Translations under genes and position numbers: made by a program
Notes under the pieces: model-generated
The model's database searches: none
Told to the model about the DNA's origin: nothing
Seen by the model: the letters and a program-made list of their open reading frames with translations, nothing else
Assembly: GCA_033032865.1 (NCBI GenBank)
Contig: JAWHQI010000306.1
Span: 434,001 to 498,000, forward strand
Reading direction: 5' to 3'
Length of the DNA stretch: 64,000 bases
Origin: Dactylorhiza incarnata
Taxonomy: Eukaryota; Streptophyta; Magnoliopsida; Asparagales; Orchidaceae
In this document: positions 11,549 to 22,837 of the stretch, piece by piece
How positions within the stretch are numbered: the stretch's first letter is position 1
Layout of the letters: every line of letters starts with the position of its first letter

Positions 11549-12663
11549 AATGCAGTATTGTTCTTGGTTGCTTTGTATGTCTTTGTTTAGGCAAGTTGAC
11601 TTACTCTTTTTGATTTATTTTATTTGAATGCATTAACCTCAATTTAAGGAGTTAATTATGGTGTATTGGAGTTGTCTTTTATAGCTATTTAAGTGCCTAA
11701 AGATTTTTCAGATTACACTCTTAAGAGAACCTAATCTTTCTCTCTCTCTTTCTCTCTTATCTCCTCCCTTCTCTTCTTTTTACCCATAACCACAAACCTA
11801 GAGCCCTCTCCATAGCTACTTGCACTCTCCTTCCTTACTTCTAGTCATCTTTCTCAAGGCCTCCTATTTTTGAGCCATGCGCCAACCATGCGAGCCCAGC
11901 TCCTCCTGTCTAGGCCGGACATGTTGACTTGATTAATTTGATTCTTTCAGATTAAAGTAAAAAAACTTAATTATTTCCAAAAAACAATATATTTATTAAC
12001 TAATTACACCTTATTGATTAATTATTCAAAAAAGGAGCAAAATCAATCAATTGATTGATTATTTCATAATCAATTGATTAATTATTTTTATTTAAAAAAA
12101 TCATCATGGCATCCGGTAAGGAGGTGCGACAAAAATATTTAGAGGCCATGACAAACTGTGAACAAGCTATGACTAACATGGCGGTCGCTCATGAGGCTTC
12201 ACAAGTATTTTATGCCCCAGCTCTGGGCTCAACTCGATGGTGTCATAGTTGCACATCAACATATCCAATCACTAGTCTCCCAATCATTGATCATTCTAAC
12301 CGAATACAAGTCGTTGATATTTCAGCTAGTCCAATAGTCGCCAGACAATTGTCACATACCGTTGTTCTCATTCAGCAGGATGCCCCTCTACCAATAATTG
12401 TATACGCCTAGACCGATGATGTTTACATCAACTCTCCTCTCGCACACCCAACGATCGATATGGTTCTGAGCAGTCGCTAGGCAGCCTCATTGAGAAAGTC
12501 ATGAAGTGCACCTACAAAATTATTTTTCACCCTTTAACCAGTAGAATGACGACATCTTCTGGAGAGAGATTAAGGAACCAAATGATCAAGTCATTATTCA
12601 GGTCGAGACTTCATACACCATAGGTTCGAGCTTGAGGACAAGCTCGAAGAAAAGGAGGGATGG
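11549..12663 (+). other. Degenerate gypsy-like region before the LTR
   Basis: The last 60 bases (tcgagcttgaggacaagctc, then gaagaaaaggaggga) look like the C-terminus of a gypsy pol (SLEDK-like) followed by a polypurine tract directly before the LTR at 12664. A 101-codon ORF at 12106-12411 (begins MASGKEVRQKYLEAMTNCEQ) has no domain I recognise. The remainder is AT-rich with CT tracts near 11730. Confidence 0.45.
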
Positions 12664-13138
12664 TGTTAATATGTTATGGGCATATAGTCGTCTCTTTATT
12701 TCATGCATCGTATTATGTCTATGTTTTTAACGATGCGTTGTCACGGTCGTTGCGATTAATTATTATTTTAGGTCTTTTGTATCTTATGAGTCATTAATAG
12801 TTGGGCAGGGGTTGTAGTTATTAAGAGTCAATGTAGTCATTATGAGTTATAATGCCTTTTAGTATCTTTGGGTAGTTTTGTAATAAGTCCAATTGTTGGG
12901 ATTTATTTACAGTTGCGCCATCTTATGTTCTTCTTTAATGACCCCTAGGGTCATGAATGAAGTATGCATGATCTAGAATCTCTTCTTGTCCTTTTTATGA
13001 GACTGTGGCAGCTCTCTCTCTCTTTCTTTCTGTGCATACCCCGCCTAGACATCCACAGTTCCGGCTCCGTTGTATCTTCCTCACCTTCATATCCATCTAC
13101 TGCGAAGCTACCGACATATTATAGGTTAGCCCGTAACA
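12664..13138 (+). repeat. Gypsy-type LTR, 475 bp
   Basis: Begins TGTTAATATG after a polypurine tract and ends CCCGTAACA, so the ends are TG...CA with the short inverted repeat TGTTA/TAACA. It is the 3' LTR of a + strand gypsy element whose internal part is almost entirely lost. No second copy is seen in the window. Confidence 0.65.
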
Positions 13139-13299
13139 GTTTGACCAAGAAATTTGTGAGATTGAAGAATTAGTATACTTGAAATGCTTCATTTGGATTG
13201 AAGTTGCATTTCAGGATAGGGATCTTTCTCTCTCAACAAAAAAATATTTCACAAATGTTTTCAAAGAAATAGGAAAGTTGAGATGTAGACCAACAACAA

Positions 13300-14060
13300 C
13301 CCCCAATACCAATTATAAACCGGAGGAGATAGAGGAGGATACAACTAAGGACTGATAGTTTATCAATACCTAGTTGGGTGACTCATCTACAGGTCTCATA
13401 CTAGAACTAGCTTAGCTTATATTATTGGAGTGATTAGTTAGTTTATGCACATTCCAAAGGAAGCTCATTTACAGTTAATCAAACGAGTGCTGTAGTATCT
13501 TAAATGGACTCTAGAAAAGAGATTTGTTCAAATGGAACATGGGGCTAGTTCTTGAGGCGTACACAAATGCTAACTGTGTTGGATCGGTAATTAAAATAAT
13601 ATTGTGGCAATATCAAGTGCCGAGGCATACTTTAGAGCAATTAGCTCAAGGATATGTGAGCTGATGTGGTTGAAGATCTTTCTAAAAGACTTAGGCTTCG
13701 TTTGGCATGGCGGTGGCAGCTGTGTACATGGTGATTATGAACCATCATTCGTGAACGCGTGACCTCACCTAAGGAACTTCATCCACTTTTATATTCAAAA
13801 CTAGTTTTCTTTTCTTGGTGGCGGTCATAACCGTTGTCATGCCAAACATACATTCTATGACAGTGGCGTTTTTGTCCTAACTCACCGGAGCAAAAAAACG
13901 CACCTAACGGAGCCTTAAAGAGCTAGTGAATGCACCAATGAGGTTTATTGTGGCAGCAAATAACCTATTAATGCTGCACAAAATAGATTGACAGACATGC
14001 GTTAAAGAGAAGTTGGATAGTCAATTGATCTGCACCTTATATGACTACTGGTCGTCAGCT
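13300..14060 (+). pseudogene. Copia RT/RNase H fragment, split by a MITE
   Basis: Translation in shifting frames gives copia late-RT and RNase H traces: a stretch like TRPDI..V..SQFMH (about 13400-13450), RVLQYLKW-like coding at about 13485, and SSAEAYFRAISSRICELMWL (about 13615-13675). Stops and frame changes are frequent. The Tourist-like MITE at 13694-13914 sits inside the end of this fragment; copia-like sequence appears to resume with aagagctagtgaatgcacc. Confidence 0.75.
13694..13914. mobile_element. Tourist-like MITE, 221 bp
   Basis: Terminal inverted repeats GGCTTCGTTTGGC / complement of CCTAACGGAGCC, flanked on both sides by TTA (13691-13693 and 13915-13917), the PIF/Harbinger target. 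Related copies lie at 17131-17356, 32088-32285 and 32289-32500. Confidence 0.85.
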
Positions 14061-14708
14061 TCTTCTATATTTACCAGTTTGAGAGTGGAAAACTAGGGGT
14101 TTTTGGTAATTAGTAAATTTGAGGTATTTTGGTAATTTGACAAAAATCCTATATATAATCATATTGATTTCTGTATCGACTAATAATTGCGATCCAATGA
14201 GAATCCATAGAGGCAATCAAGAGCGAGGAGAGGGGAGGTAACTCTTGAACTGAAAATATTTAATGTGAGGGAAATAATTGTTTCAGTTTACATGCTTACC
14301 TACTTTGTTTTTATGTAGATGTTTAAGGAAGTATGATGCACCACTTTTAAGGAAAACAGTTTGAATATTTGTCTAATCCAATCACACATTTTTTAATATA
14401 TGACTGCTATAAATTGTGTTATTTGGGTAAAATTGATTGGTAATCTTTTATATTTTGATAGTTTTTAAAGGTTAATTTTGTTAAATAATTTGTTCCTTCT
14501 TTAATTTATTGACTGTTCGTTTACTTTTTTGAACTAGATATATGACTGAGGTCATTTTTCTACGCGGATAGGATAATTTGTGCATAATTTGTCGATGGAT
14601 TTTTGATAAATTTGTTTATAAGCTTAGGTTCATTTGCTCAATCCAATTTTTATGGTTCTGTTGAAGATAATTTCATTTATGATTTCTTAGGAGCATACAT
14701 TTGCTCGT

Positions 14709-14812
14709 GCAAAAATGCAGGGTAAGTTTTGCCTACATTTCACCCTTGTGGTAGGACCCTTCCCCGGACCCTCGCTGCGCGGGGATGCTTTGTGCACCGG
14801 GCTGCCCTTTTG
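14709..14812 (+). mobile_element. Au-type SINE, 5'-truncated
   Basis: Contains the 3' half of the Au SINE: tgcagggtaag, cacccttgtggtaggaccc, ttccccggaccctcgctgcg, caccgggctgccctttt. The tRNA-like promoter part is missing. It is flanked by an unusually long imperfect direct repeat of about 45-50 bp (about 14659-14712 and 14813-14864), each including gatttctta.gagcat and gtgctcgtg-like sequence. Confidence 0.85.
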
Positions 14813-14968
14813 TTGAATATAATTTCTTTGATGATTTCTTATGAGCATGCATGTGCTCGTGTAAACACAGATTTTTGAACTTGTTCGATCTGTGTTCTAT
14901 GACTGAGCCATTTATTTTCTTGATGTACAAAACTTATATTTTCGACAATTTTAGACCGAGATTAACAT

Positions 14969-16078
14969 TGTGATGCAGTGGTAGACCTCGAGAATGGACA
15001 CACTAAGTGCAACCCAAGATGCGAATGATGCAAGACGGTCCGTTCAAAAATCAGCAACAATAATTAATTATTATAAAGAAAACAAACAGGAGCATGAACA
15101 TTCACAATTTTAATTTGAGGAAACTAGCATGATTCGCAATAAAAGAAATTAACTCCAACTAGACTTACACGTGTAAGCGGGGGCTGATTGCGGACTCCTA
15201 AAGGTTGCAGCTGGGAGGAAGACGAGGAGGAGGCGGGAGGGGCTTATTGGGGCTGGACGGGAAGGGGAAAGGGGTGGTGGAGGTGCAGGAATGTGGGCTG
15301 ACTGGGACAGGGTCGGCATGGTGTGGGAGGGGTTGTAGAGGTGGCACTGGGAGGTGCGGTGGCTGGAGTAGGACCGGCTGGATGTGGGAGGGGCTGTAGA
15401 GGTGGCGCTGGGAGGTGGGTGTGACTGGAGTAGGGCTGGCTGGATGTGGGAGGGGCTGTAGAGGCGGCGTTGGGAGGCGGAGGGGGCTGGAGTAGGATCG
15501 GCTGGAGGTGGGAGGGGCTGTAGAGGTAGCGCTGGGAGGTGGAGGTGCTGGAGTAGGGCCGGCTGGATGTGGGAGGGGCTGTAGAGGTGGCATTGGGAGG
15601 CGGAGGGGGCTGGAGTAGGATCGGCTGGAGGTGGGAGGGGCTGTAGAGGTAGCGATGGGAGGTGGATGGGGGCTGGAGTAGGATCGGATGGAGGTTGGAG
15701 GGGCTGTAGAGGTAGCGCTGGGAGGTGGATGGGGGCTGGAGTAGGATCAGCGAGAGGTTAGCTTGCGGCTGGAGTCACCCACGAGGAAGGCACCGCTCGG
15801 AGTCCACCGAGAGAAGACCAGCGGATCACACCAAGCGCAATCCTCCGATCCCTAATCAGCCATCAATCCGCCTATTTATAACAAAACCTACCTAGGGCAT
15901 CCCGAAACGGGCGGCTCATAACGTCCGGACCGATCGGGCGCCAAATAAAACTCAAAATACATAAATAAATATAGTAAATCGACTCACAACGACGATCCGG
16001 ACGCGACCGTGGGCTCGGATCGGTCGTTCGTGCGAGGGTTCACCGCCTCCTGCGGGAATAAACGTGCGCGCCATCACA
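14969..16078 (-). repeat. Solo-LTR-like unit, copy 2, with internal minisatellite
   Basis: 1,110 bp with ends TGTGATGC...CCATCACA (on the - strand TGTGATGG...GCATCACA). On the - strand a TATA-like TTATAAATAGG lies at about 15880, followed by a leader and then the minisatellite, as in an LTR with U3-R-U5 order. No convincing 5-bp target duplication is seen, so it may be another kind of element. Confidence 0.5.
15200..15770. repeat. Minisatellite, about 62-bp unit, roughly eight copies
   Basis: Tandem units built on gtgggaggggctgtagaggt followed by a gctgggaggtgg-type stretch and ctggagtaggatc. Units run 61-63 bp, so the repeat length is not always a multiple of three. The - strand reads as a proline-rich ORF (15593-15198), which I regard as a by-product of composition, not a gene. 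Confidence 0.85.
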
Positions 16079-16550
16079 TTGCATTATGTCGAAGCTGTCC
16101 TAGCTTTTGGTCCATAATATAGCAGCCTTAACATCCATGGGTATGATAGCAGTACTTTAATAGCTTATGTATTTATGTTTTTCCATAAGATTTTAGGTCG
16201 TGTTTTAATCATGGCCGAGGACATTAGGTATTTGTCAAATAAACTAAGGAATAAACTTCGACCCTTGATTTCTAGTTTCCAAATTATCAAGCATTTCTCT
16301 GTGTAATCCTGGGTGTCCCTTACTGAATTTGGGTCTATAGAACTGAACCAGAAATGGTGACGGTGTTTGTTAGAGAGGAAATGATAAAAAGATAGTATAC
16401 GACTTTTTGATTCGCATCATGTACCAATCACTTTCCATGTCATTGAATCTTATATGCAAGCGATGTCAAGAGATAACAAGAATGTGCGAGTAACACTACA
16501 AATGCCTTGTACAAGAAAGATAGACCCATCAACAAGTGCAACATCAGTTA
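16079..16550. other. Intronic sequence, nothing recognised
   Basis: AT-rich sequence of the bL20 intron. A few codons near 16240-16330 resemble decayed retroelement coding, but not enough to call. Confidence 0.3.
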
Positions 16551-17120
16551 TAAGGGTTAATTACCGGGACCTCCCTTACGAGTTTGCATAATTATAGGAA
16601 CCTCCCCTCTATGTTTCAAAATTACAAAGACCTATCCTACAAGTTTGGTCATTCTACAAACTCCCTCTTCCGCCGCCAAAGTCTCTGGTGCCTTAATCTG
16701 TCACCGAAGTCGTCTCGAGCCAAAGCCCTGTCGGCATCAGAATAGTCATCGATGCCCTATTAGCAGATCCCCGTCGAAGTCGCTGATGTCCTGCTCCGTT
16801 GCCCACGGATTCTCGAGCGGAAGCCTTACCAGCCGCACGCAAGAGTGGAAGGATGGGAGCTCGTACAATCGCCAGTCGGGTGAGAAATAAAAATCGGTTT
16901 TATTTTTTTTAGGGTTATACTATAATCTGTCTAATGATTGTATTGGTATTTTTTTAAATGATAGGGTTATTTGTACTTTTTATAAAAATTGTTTATAACA
17001 TAAGAGGTAGTTTGTAAACCCACCAAACTTGTAGGGGAGGTCTTTGTAATTTCAAAACATAGAGGGGAGGGTCCCGTAATTATACAAACTCACAGGGGAG
17101 GTCCCAGTAATTAACCCTTA
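16551..17120. mobile_element. ACCTCCCC foldback element, copy 1
   Basis: 570-bp element with matching ends TAAGGGTTAATTACCGGGAC and complement of GTCCCAGTAATTAACCCTTA, and subterminal repeats of acctcccct-type motifs facing inward from both sides. No coding sequence. Related copies lie at 26568-26945 and 34781-35241. Confidence 0.75.
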
Positions 17121-17130
17121 GTTGTAATTA

Positions 17131-17356
17131 GGGTTTGTTTGGCGCGGCGTTTTTGCTCCGGTGAGTTTAAACAAAAACGCCACCATCATAAAATATTTGT
17201 TTGACATGACACTGATTATGATCGCCACCAAGAAAAAAAAAACTATTTTTGAACATAAAAATGGAAGGAGTTCCTTAGGTGAGGTCAGGCGTTCACGAAG
17301 GACGGTTCGTAACCACCGCGTTCATGACCGCCACCGCGTTCACGAAGGACGGTCCA
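17131..17356. mobile_element. Tourist-like MITE, decayed right end
   Basis: Starts GGGTTTGTTTGGCGCGGCG after TTA and carries the internal sequence ttgctccggtgagttt and cgttcacgaa found in the other copies, in the orientation opposite to 13694-13914. The right end (cacgaaggacggtcca) no longer matches the terminal repeat well. Confidence 0.7.
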
Positions 17357-17760
17357 TTAGAATGATTGAAGGTAAATGTTTGTATGAGGAAGGATAGTAA
17401 AAGATAGGATGTGTACTCAGCATGTATTGATTCCTAAGTGAGACATATAAGTAAATATTTCTTATAATATGTAAGCATCTTATATTATATATTTCTTACA
17501 AATTTAGCAAGATGAGGAAGATGAAAGAAAGAGGACTATTACGAACATCGAAGACTAGCAATAAAGTAGAGGGGGGGAGAGATGAAGAGCGGAGCGTGCG
17601 AGTCGTTCTTGTTCATACGAAAAGGAATATATGAATAGAATTTCATAACATTTTATAATTTAATCTACTAATAATATTATGATCGTCACAATCGCCTGAG
17701 ATTACTAAAGCCAGTGCCAATAATGATAATGGAACTTCTCCATTTGACAAAATATTTAAG

Positions 17761-17900
17761 CTCTGTTTAGTACGGTGGCGGCGGTGGAAAAAATTCTATT
17801 CCCACCGCCACCGCTATTTTAGAGTCCTTTGGTTTCCTGGTGGTGGGAAAAGTGCTCGTGTCAGTAAGTAATTTTTTTGGCTCTGTTTGGAAAACAGCGA
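17761..17900. repeat. Decayed MITE-like inverted repeat
   Basis: Contains ctctgtttagtacggtggcg, an internal palindrome of ccaccgccacc/ggtggcggcggtgg, and ctctgtttggaaaac. It looks like the end of a MITE related in style to the Tourist copies, but the boundaries are unclear. Confidence 0.4.
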
Positions 17901-18258
17901 ACCCTCGCACTTCCAGAAAAGCGAAAAGGAGCTTTCCGCATTTTCATGATTATGTCCCCCTAGGTCCACATCTCCTTTCTCCTCTTTCTTACCACTGCTT
18001 TTTTTTACAACTATTTATTTCGCCATTGTTTTTCTTGCAGCCACAGTCGTCTCAAACGAATCCTTCCTATGATTCTTATTTACCACCACTTATTAGCTAT
18101 TTAGTGTAAATATTCTTTTATTCTTGATTTTTTTTTTAAAATAGACTTGTAGAGCATGCATCTAACATATTTCTTGATTCCCACTTGTAATAAAAAAAAA
18201 TATGCTGAGGGCAAAGATATTGATGATATACTGAATGAATGAATGTTTTGGTTGTCAG

Positions 18259-18441
18259 GTCAACTATGGAAACTTCATGCATGGACTCACAAAGGAGAAT
18301 ATTCAGCTTAACAGGAAGGTGCTCTCTGAACTCTCCATGCATGAGCCTTACAGTTTCAAGGCTCTCGTCGACATTTCTCGTAAATCTTTTCCCGGAAATA
18401 AAGTTCCTCCCCAAAAGGAAGGCCTCTCGGTGCTCGTCTGA
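18259..18441 (+). CDS. Ribosomal protein bL20, nuclear (mitochondrial type), exon 2
   Basis: Second and last coding exon (60 codons plus TGA). It starts VNYGNFMHGLTKENIQLNRK after the acceptor gttgtcag and continues LSELSMHEPYSFKALVDISR, the conserved C-terminal half of plant bL20m. It joins exon 1 in phase 0, giving an uninterrupted 122-residue protein. The last residues (PPQKEGLSVLV) are the usual variable tail. There are no stops or shifts, in contrast with the surrounding transposon genes. The 3' UTR runs into the AT-rich sequence before 18800. Confidence 0.95.
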   Translation, partial: VNYGNFMHGLTKENIQLNRKVLSELSMHEPYSFKALVDISRKSFPGNKVPPQKEGLSVLV

Positions 18442-19509
18442 GCTCTTTTCGGTTTCGGTCGTGCCGTGGAACTTTCATTTTTCGTGTTTTTGATAGTTTC
18501 CCTGATTCTGGGATTCAGTTTCATTTACATACTAACTATTTTAAAAAATGTGTATCTAAATATGAGACAATTGAAGATCAAATTATCTAAAAATGAAACA
18601 GCTGAGGATCAATTTTAGAATACATATGAAATTTGTTTGGCTCATTGTAAAATTTTGCGGAATTTTTCGAAACAAGAAGTCGAGGGGGCTTCTCGGACAG
18701 TTGCGCTGCTCCGTTTTTCCAAGGAGGATGTGTGATCTGACGCTTGGAGATTGCAAGTCTTCACCTGAAGGATTCTGCTGTTCTTAATATATTATTATAG
18801 AATTAGTCCAAGCATTGCATTTTTATTATTATACTGTACAGCTGTTTAAATGTCTGCACAGTTGTGTGTATATATATATATATATATCTACCATATAAAG
18901 AAATACGAAACTCTTGAAATTTAAATTCATTGAAGAGATCGTGTCCATCAGTTCTTGCTTTATATTTCATCAACCGTCTAATATTTTTATATTAAAAAAC
19001 TAAAAAACTCTAGATGTCCTATACCTATAGCTACTGAGTAGTCCTGAACAAAAGGACCGGCAGTCCGGTCCGGGATCGGTCTTTTAAAAGACAGGTCTTT
19101 TGGCCGACCAGTCCCGGACCGGTTCTGTTCAAACCGGTCTTGGTCCGGTACCGGTTTTTCTCCTCTGGAGGATCGGCTGGGACCGGAGGATCAGTCCCGG
19201 TCTGGTCTTTTTATTATAAATAAATAAATTTAAAAAATTATAAATAAAATTATAATTATATAAATTAAATTAAATTTTTTTGTGATTTAAAACTAATGAG
19301 CATGCAAGTTACAAAATAAAATTAAATAAAACTCAAAATGATAAAAAGTCAAAATGAAGTAAAATTTGATTTTTATTAAAAATTAAACAACATTATAAGT
19401 TACAAAATTATTTACAATACATTTAAAAAAAATTTAAATAAAATCACATAAAATAAAATTAAAATTACATTTAAAATAAAATAAAATTACATTGAATTGA
19501 CGAAAAATA

Positions 19510-21380
19510 TAATTTACTAGCTTATTCTGAGCTGCCCAAATTTAAATTATTCAGCTCGTCTTCAACTTCAGACTTGCTATCTTCAATTGACGAAACATGT
19601 TGTCTTCTCCTCAGAGCATTCAAATGATCATTGTAGCAAATGCAAATCTCCAAAGATTGTTCAGTCAAATGACTTCTTCGCTCGTTCAGAATCCTGCCAC
19701 TCAAAGAAAATGCAAACTCTGAAGCTACCGTACTAGCTTGGATTGTTAGTAAATCACGGGTCATTAAGGTCAAAATAGGATACACATTAGTTTTAGATTT
19801 TCATCAATTTAAAATATCAAAATTTTCAATTTCGCTTGCGGTCATATAATCTTGAAATTATATTTTGCTATATAAAACTAATTCGTTTAAAGTACTGGAT
19901 GTTCTTTGTTTTTTCGTAGAAGCTAATTCTAAAAGTTTATTTTTTAAAGTATCTTTTGTTTTAGGTTGGGTGGATTCTACGTGAGGCCGCGATCCGTACA
20001 TTTGATCATAATAATTATAAAGACGAGTAAATTCAGAAATAAATTTTGAAACACTAACATTAACAAAAACACTAGAGGATTCGTCTAAATCTAAATTCCG
20101 ATTAATTTCTTCTATAAAATTTTATACGCCGTCTACGCCCATTAAAGGGTTAAAAGCCGCGGCGCAAGAAAACATATGAGGCATATCTTTTTAATATTTT
20201 AAAAACTTTTCCTCCATTATTAATATTAACGGACGCCACATTTCGTTTGTTTTGTAATTTTTAAACGTTAATGAAATTAATAATATATTTTCAATAACTA
20301 ATGAGCTAGTAGGATAGTAAACTCTGGATAAAATAGTTGTTGCTCGATAAAAACTTTCTAATAAATTTACATAATCTTCAAGCACGGCCCAGTTCGACGC
20401 GCCTAAATCATGTGCTTCGACACTATTATAAAATTCTATTAGTAATGTTTTTTGTGACAAAACTCGCTTTAATATTTTATAAGTCGAGTTCCATCGTATA
20501 GGCATATCATACGATGATCATAAAAAAATTTTACCTTGAGAAATAACAAATTTTTTGAAATCTTGTTTTCTTCTTTTCGAACTATAAATAACTCTTAACA
20601 TAGTGCGTATTTTACTAACGTTGTCGTTCATAAATTGTAAACTATCTTCCACAATTAAATTTAAAACGTGACATACACAAGACGTATGAAAAAATATTTC
20701 GTCTAACATTGGTTGCAAATCTGATAATAAATATTTTACGGCCATCCCATTATTTGAAGTGTTATCGAAAGAAATACTCATAATTTTTCTTTTATTTTAA
20801 ATTCTCTAATAGTTTTAATAATAACGTGATAAATATTTTTACCGGTGTGCGGATACTCAAGTCCTTCGAAACAAATTATACGTTTATTTAGTTCTCAATT
20901 ATCTGGATCGACCCAATGACAAGTTATGCAAATATAAGAAAGACCGTCAATTATACCGCTAGTCCAAACATCGCTCGTTAAGTTAACGCGACCGTCGAAT
21001 GTTTCAAAAAAGTTTTTTAAATATTCTTTAGATTGTAAATAAGCCACTAAAGCATCGCGTCTAGTTGTAATACGACTTACCTGATGATATTTAGGCTGGA
21101 GTACGTCGTGAATGTAAGACGTCATTTCTTCAACGTCGTAGTGGTTGAATGAGAGTCCTTTTTTCGATGACATTCTCCATTTGTCGCTCTCGTTGTCGAG
21201 CTTGGTCGTATGTCCAAATATGCCCGGTCGCCGAAATTTGAGCTTGGGTAGACTCCGAGACTTGCTTAGAAAGACAAGATTTCACATGTCGGACGAGCGT
21301 TGTGTTGCTGCCGACGGCCATTAACTTCCCGCAAAGTTTGCACTCACCTTCATTTCGCCATCAACCCGCACTTTATCAAA
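19510..21380 (-). pseudogene. hAT transposase (BED-finger, RICESLEEPER-like), broken
   Basis: Catalyses cut-and-paste movement of hAT elements; acts in the nucleus. Read downward in coordinates: a BED zinc finger (CKLCGK...TLVRHVKSC) at about 21345-21270; a central part with DVWTSGIIDGLSYICIT and a CHWVDPDN end (about 21000-20895); a stretch with SFDNTSNNGMAVKYL and SCVCHVLNLIVED (about 20780-20650); MPIRWNSTYKILKR (about 20500); and the C-terminal dimerisation domain with STVASEFAFSLSGRILNERR (about 19735-19675). Several stops and frameshifts separate these blocks, so it is inactive. Confidence 0.9.
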
Positions 21381-21491
21381 GGTCTCCCATATTGCCGCTT
21401 TGTGACGGTGCTCCACTATCTCATGATCAACAGACGCGGAGGAGGACGCCGGCATGGATGAAGAAGCCGCCTTTTAAATTAAAGCGAATTT

Positions 21492-21493
<2 letters not shown>

Positions 21494-21556
<63 letters not shown>
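21494..21556. repeat. (GA)n microsatellite
   Basis: More than 30 GA dinucleotides in a row, with further imperfect GA-rich sequence to about 21600, inside the right part of hAT 1. Confidence 0.95.
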
Positions 21557-21561
<5 letters not shown>

Positions 21562-22837
21562 GAGAGAGGGAGAGAGAGAGAAATAGAGAGAGAGAATGGG
21601 GGAGAGGGGGTATTTATAAAAAAAGTATTTTGTTTAAAAAATAAATTAATTAAAGAGCCTAGAATTAAAGAGTAAAGAGCCGAACGGCAACGGCTCTTAT
21701 ATTTAAGAGCCGTTTGTAACGTCTCTTTAGAGAGCCGTTACAAACGGCTCTTGACCGGGACCGGTCTTTGACCGGTCCTGTCCCAAGACCGGCAAAAGAC
21801 CGGTTAAAAACCGGTCTTTTATCGGTCCCGGTTTTTGCCAAAATTCAGGGGACCGGTCGAGCCCCTAGGACCATTCTGGGACGGGACCGGTCCCTAGCCA
21901 ATCCTAACCAGTCCGGTCCCAACCGGACCGGTTAGGACCGGGTTTTTTGTACACGCCTACAGTGCTGAGGGGGTGAGAGAGAGAGAGAGGCAGAGATGCT
22001 GGCTTATTATATTAGAAGGAGAGAGAGAGGGCGGCGGGGAGAGAGAGAAAGAAAGAGAGGAGAGAGGGCGTGATAGTGCACCGGAAGAGAGAGAGAAAAA
22101 GAGAGGAAGAGAGAGAGAAAAGGAGAGAGAGAGCTGGAATAAATAATATTTTTATGTATATATTTATATATTTTTACAAAATAAATGTTGTAATATTGAT
22201 GTATATTTTGTTACGGTCATTTGGAGTACTCATATGTATATATTGCGAGCGCAGCCCGTGCGGAGGCGGGCGAAGCCCGACTGAATGCGGCTGAAGGCCG
22301 CTCGACAACATCGCGCTAGGGGCGGGCGAAGCCCGCCGTCGCCGGCAGGGTACTGTCGCGCTTGGCCGTAGGGGCGGAGCCCCGTGTCGGGCACTCGTAT
22401 AAATATATATATATACAAGGTTTTGAGAACCGAACCGGACATTGAACCGTAGTTGAACCGTTTTGACATTAGTAACTAGAATTGTAACTGAATATACAAA
22501 TTAAACATATAATATATAAAATTTTGAACATTAACATAAGTAACAAATATAAAAATGTGATATATAAAGTTTTGAAACTTCACCTAAACTCATAAAAATG
22601 ATAAGTCTTACAAAACATATCAATTTAAAACATGTTGTCAAGTTGCCTTGATAATACTTAATACTAAATAGTTTTTAAAAAACAATCAATCATAAAGTTT
22701 GCAAAGTGAAATCATTTTAGATCAATATATTATATGTCATCAAAATCATATCCAGTAAAAGCATCCCCTCCAAAGGCTTCAAGGTCTGCATCATCAAGAG
22801 TATTCTGAGCACACTCCTCATCTGCAAAAAATAATAA

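Larger units (their letters stand above)
6286..18258 (+). other. bL20 intron, 11,973 bp, filled with mobile elements
   Basis: Donor GTATGT at 6286 and acceptor GTTGTCAG ending at 18258 bound one intron that interrupts the bL20 coding region in phase 0. It contains SINE-like units, a foldback element, two solo-LTR-like units, a gypsy 3' end with LTR, a copia fragment split by a MITE, a 5'-truncated SINE and further MITEs, each listed separately. The stretch 6403-7860 is AT-rich with no feature I can name. Confidence 0.93.
19039..21959 (-). mobile_element. hAT element 1, 2.9 kb
   Basis: Terminal inverted repeats TAGTCCTGAACAAAA (left) and the complement of TTTTTTGTACACGCCTA (right), each followed inward by many copies of ggaccgg/ccggtcc, as in the subterminal binding sites of hAT elements. 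The left flank ctactgag and right flank gtgctgag match at 6 of 8 bases, roughly an 8-bp target duplication. It holds a broken transposase gene on the - strand. Confidence 0.85.
18887..22397 (+). mobile_element. Non-autonomous Helitron A, split by hAT element 1
   Basis: The 5' end A|TCTACCATATAAAGAAATAC (18887) matches the plant Helitron start. The 3' end has the hairpin ggggcggagcccc followed ten bases later by CTCG at 22394-22397 and then T. Without the nested hAT (19039-21959) it would be about 580 bp, similar to the other Helitrons here. No Rep/helicase gene is present. The 3' 200 bp are nearly the same as those of Helitron B (24819). The pairing of this 5' end with this 3' end is inferred. 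Confidence 0.65.

Noticed and set aside
21490..21675. Glu/Arg repeat ORF
   Set aside because: Translation of a (GA)n run.
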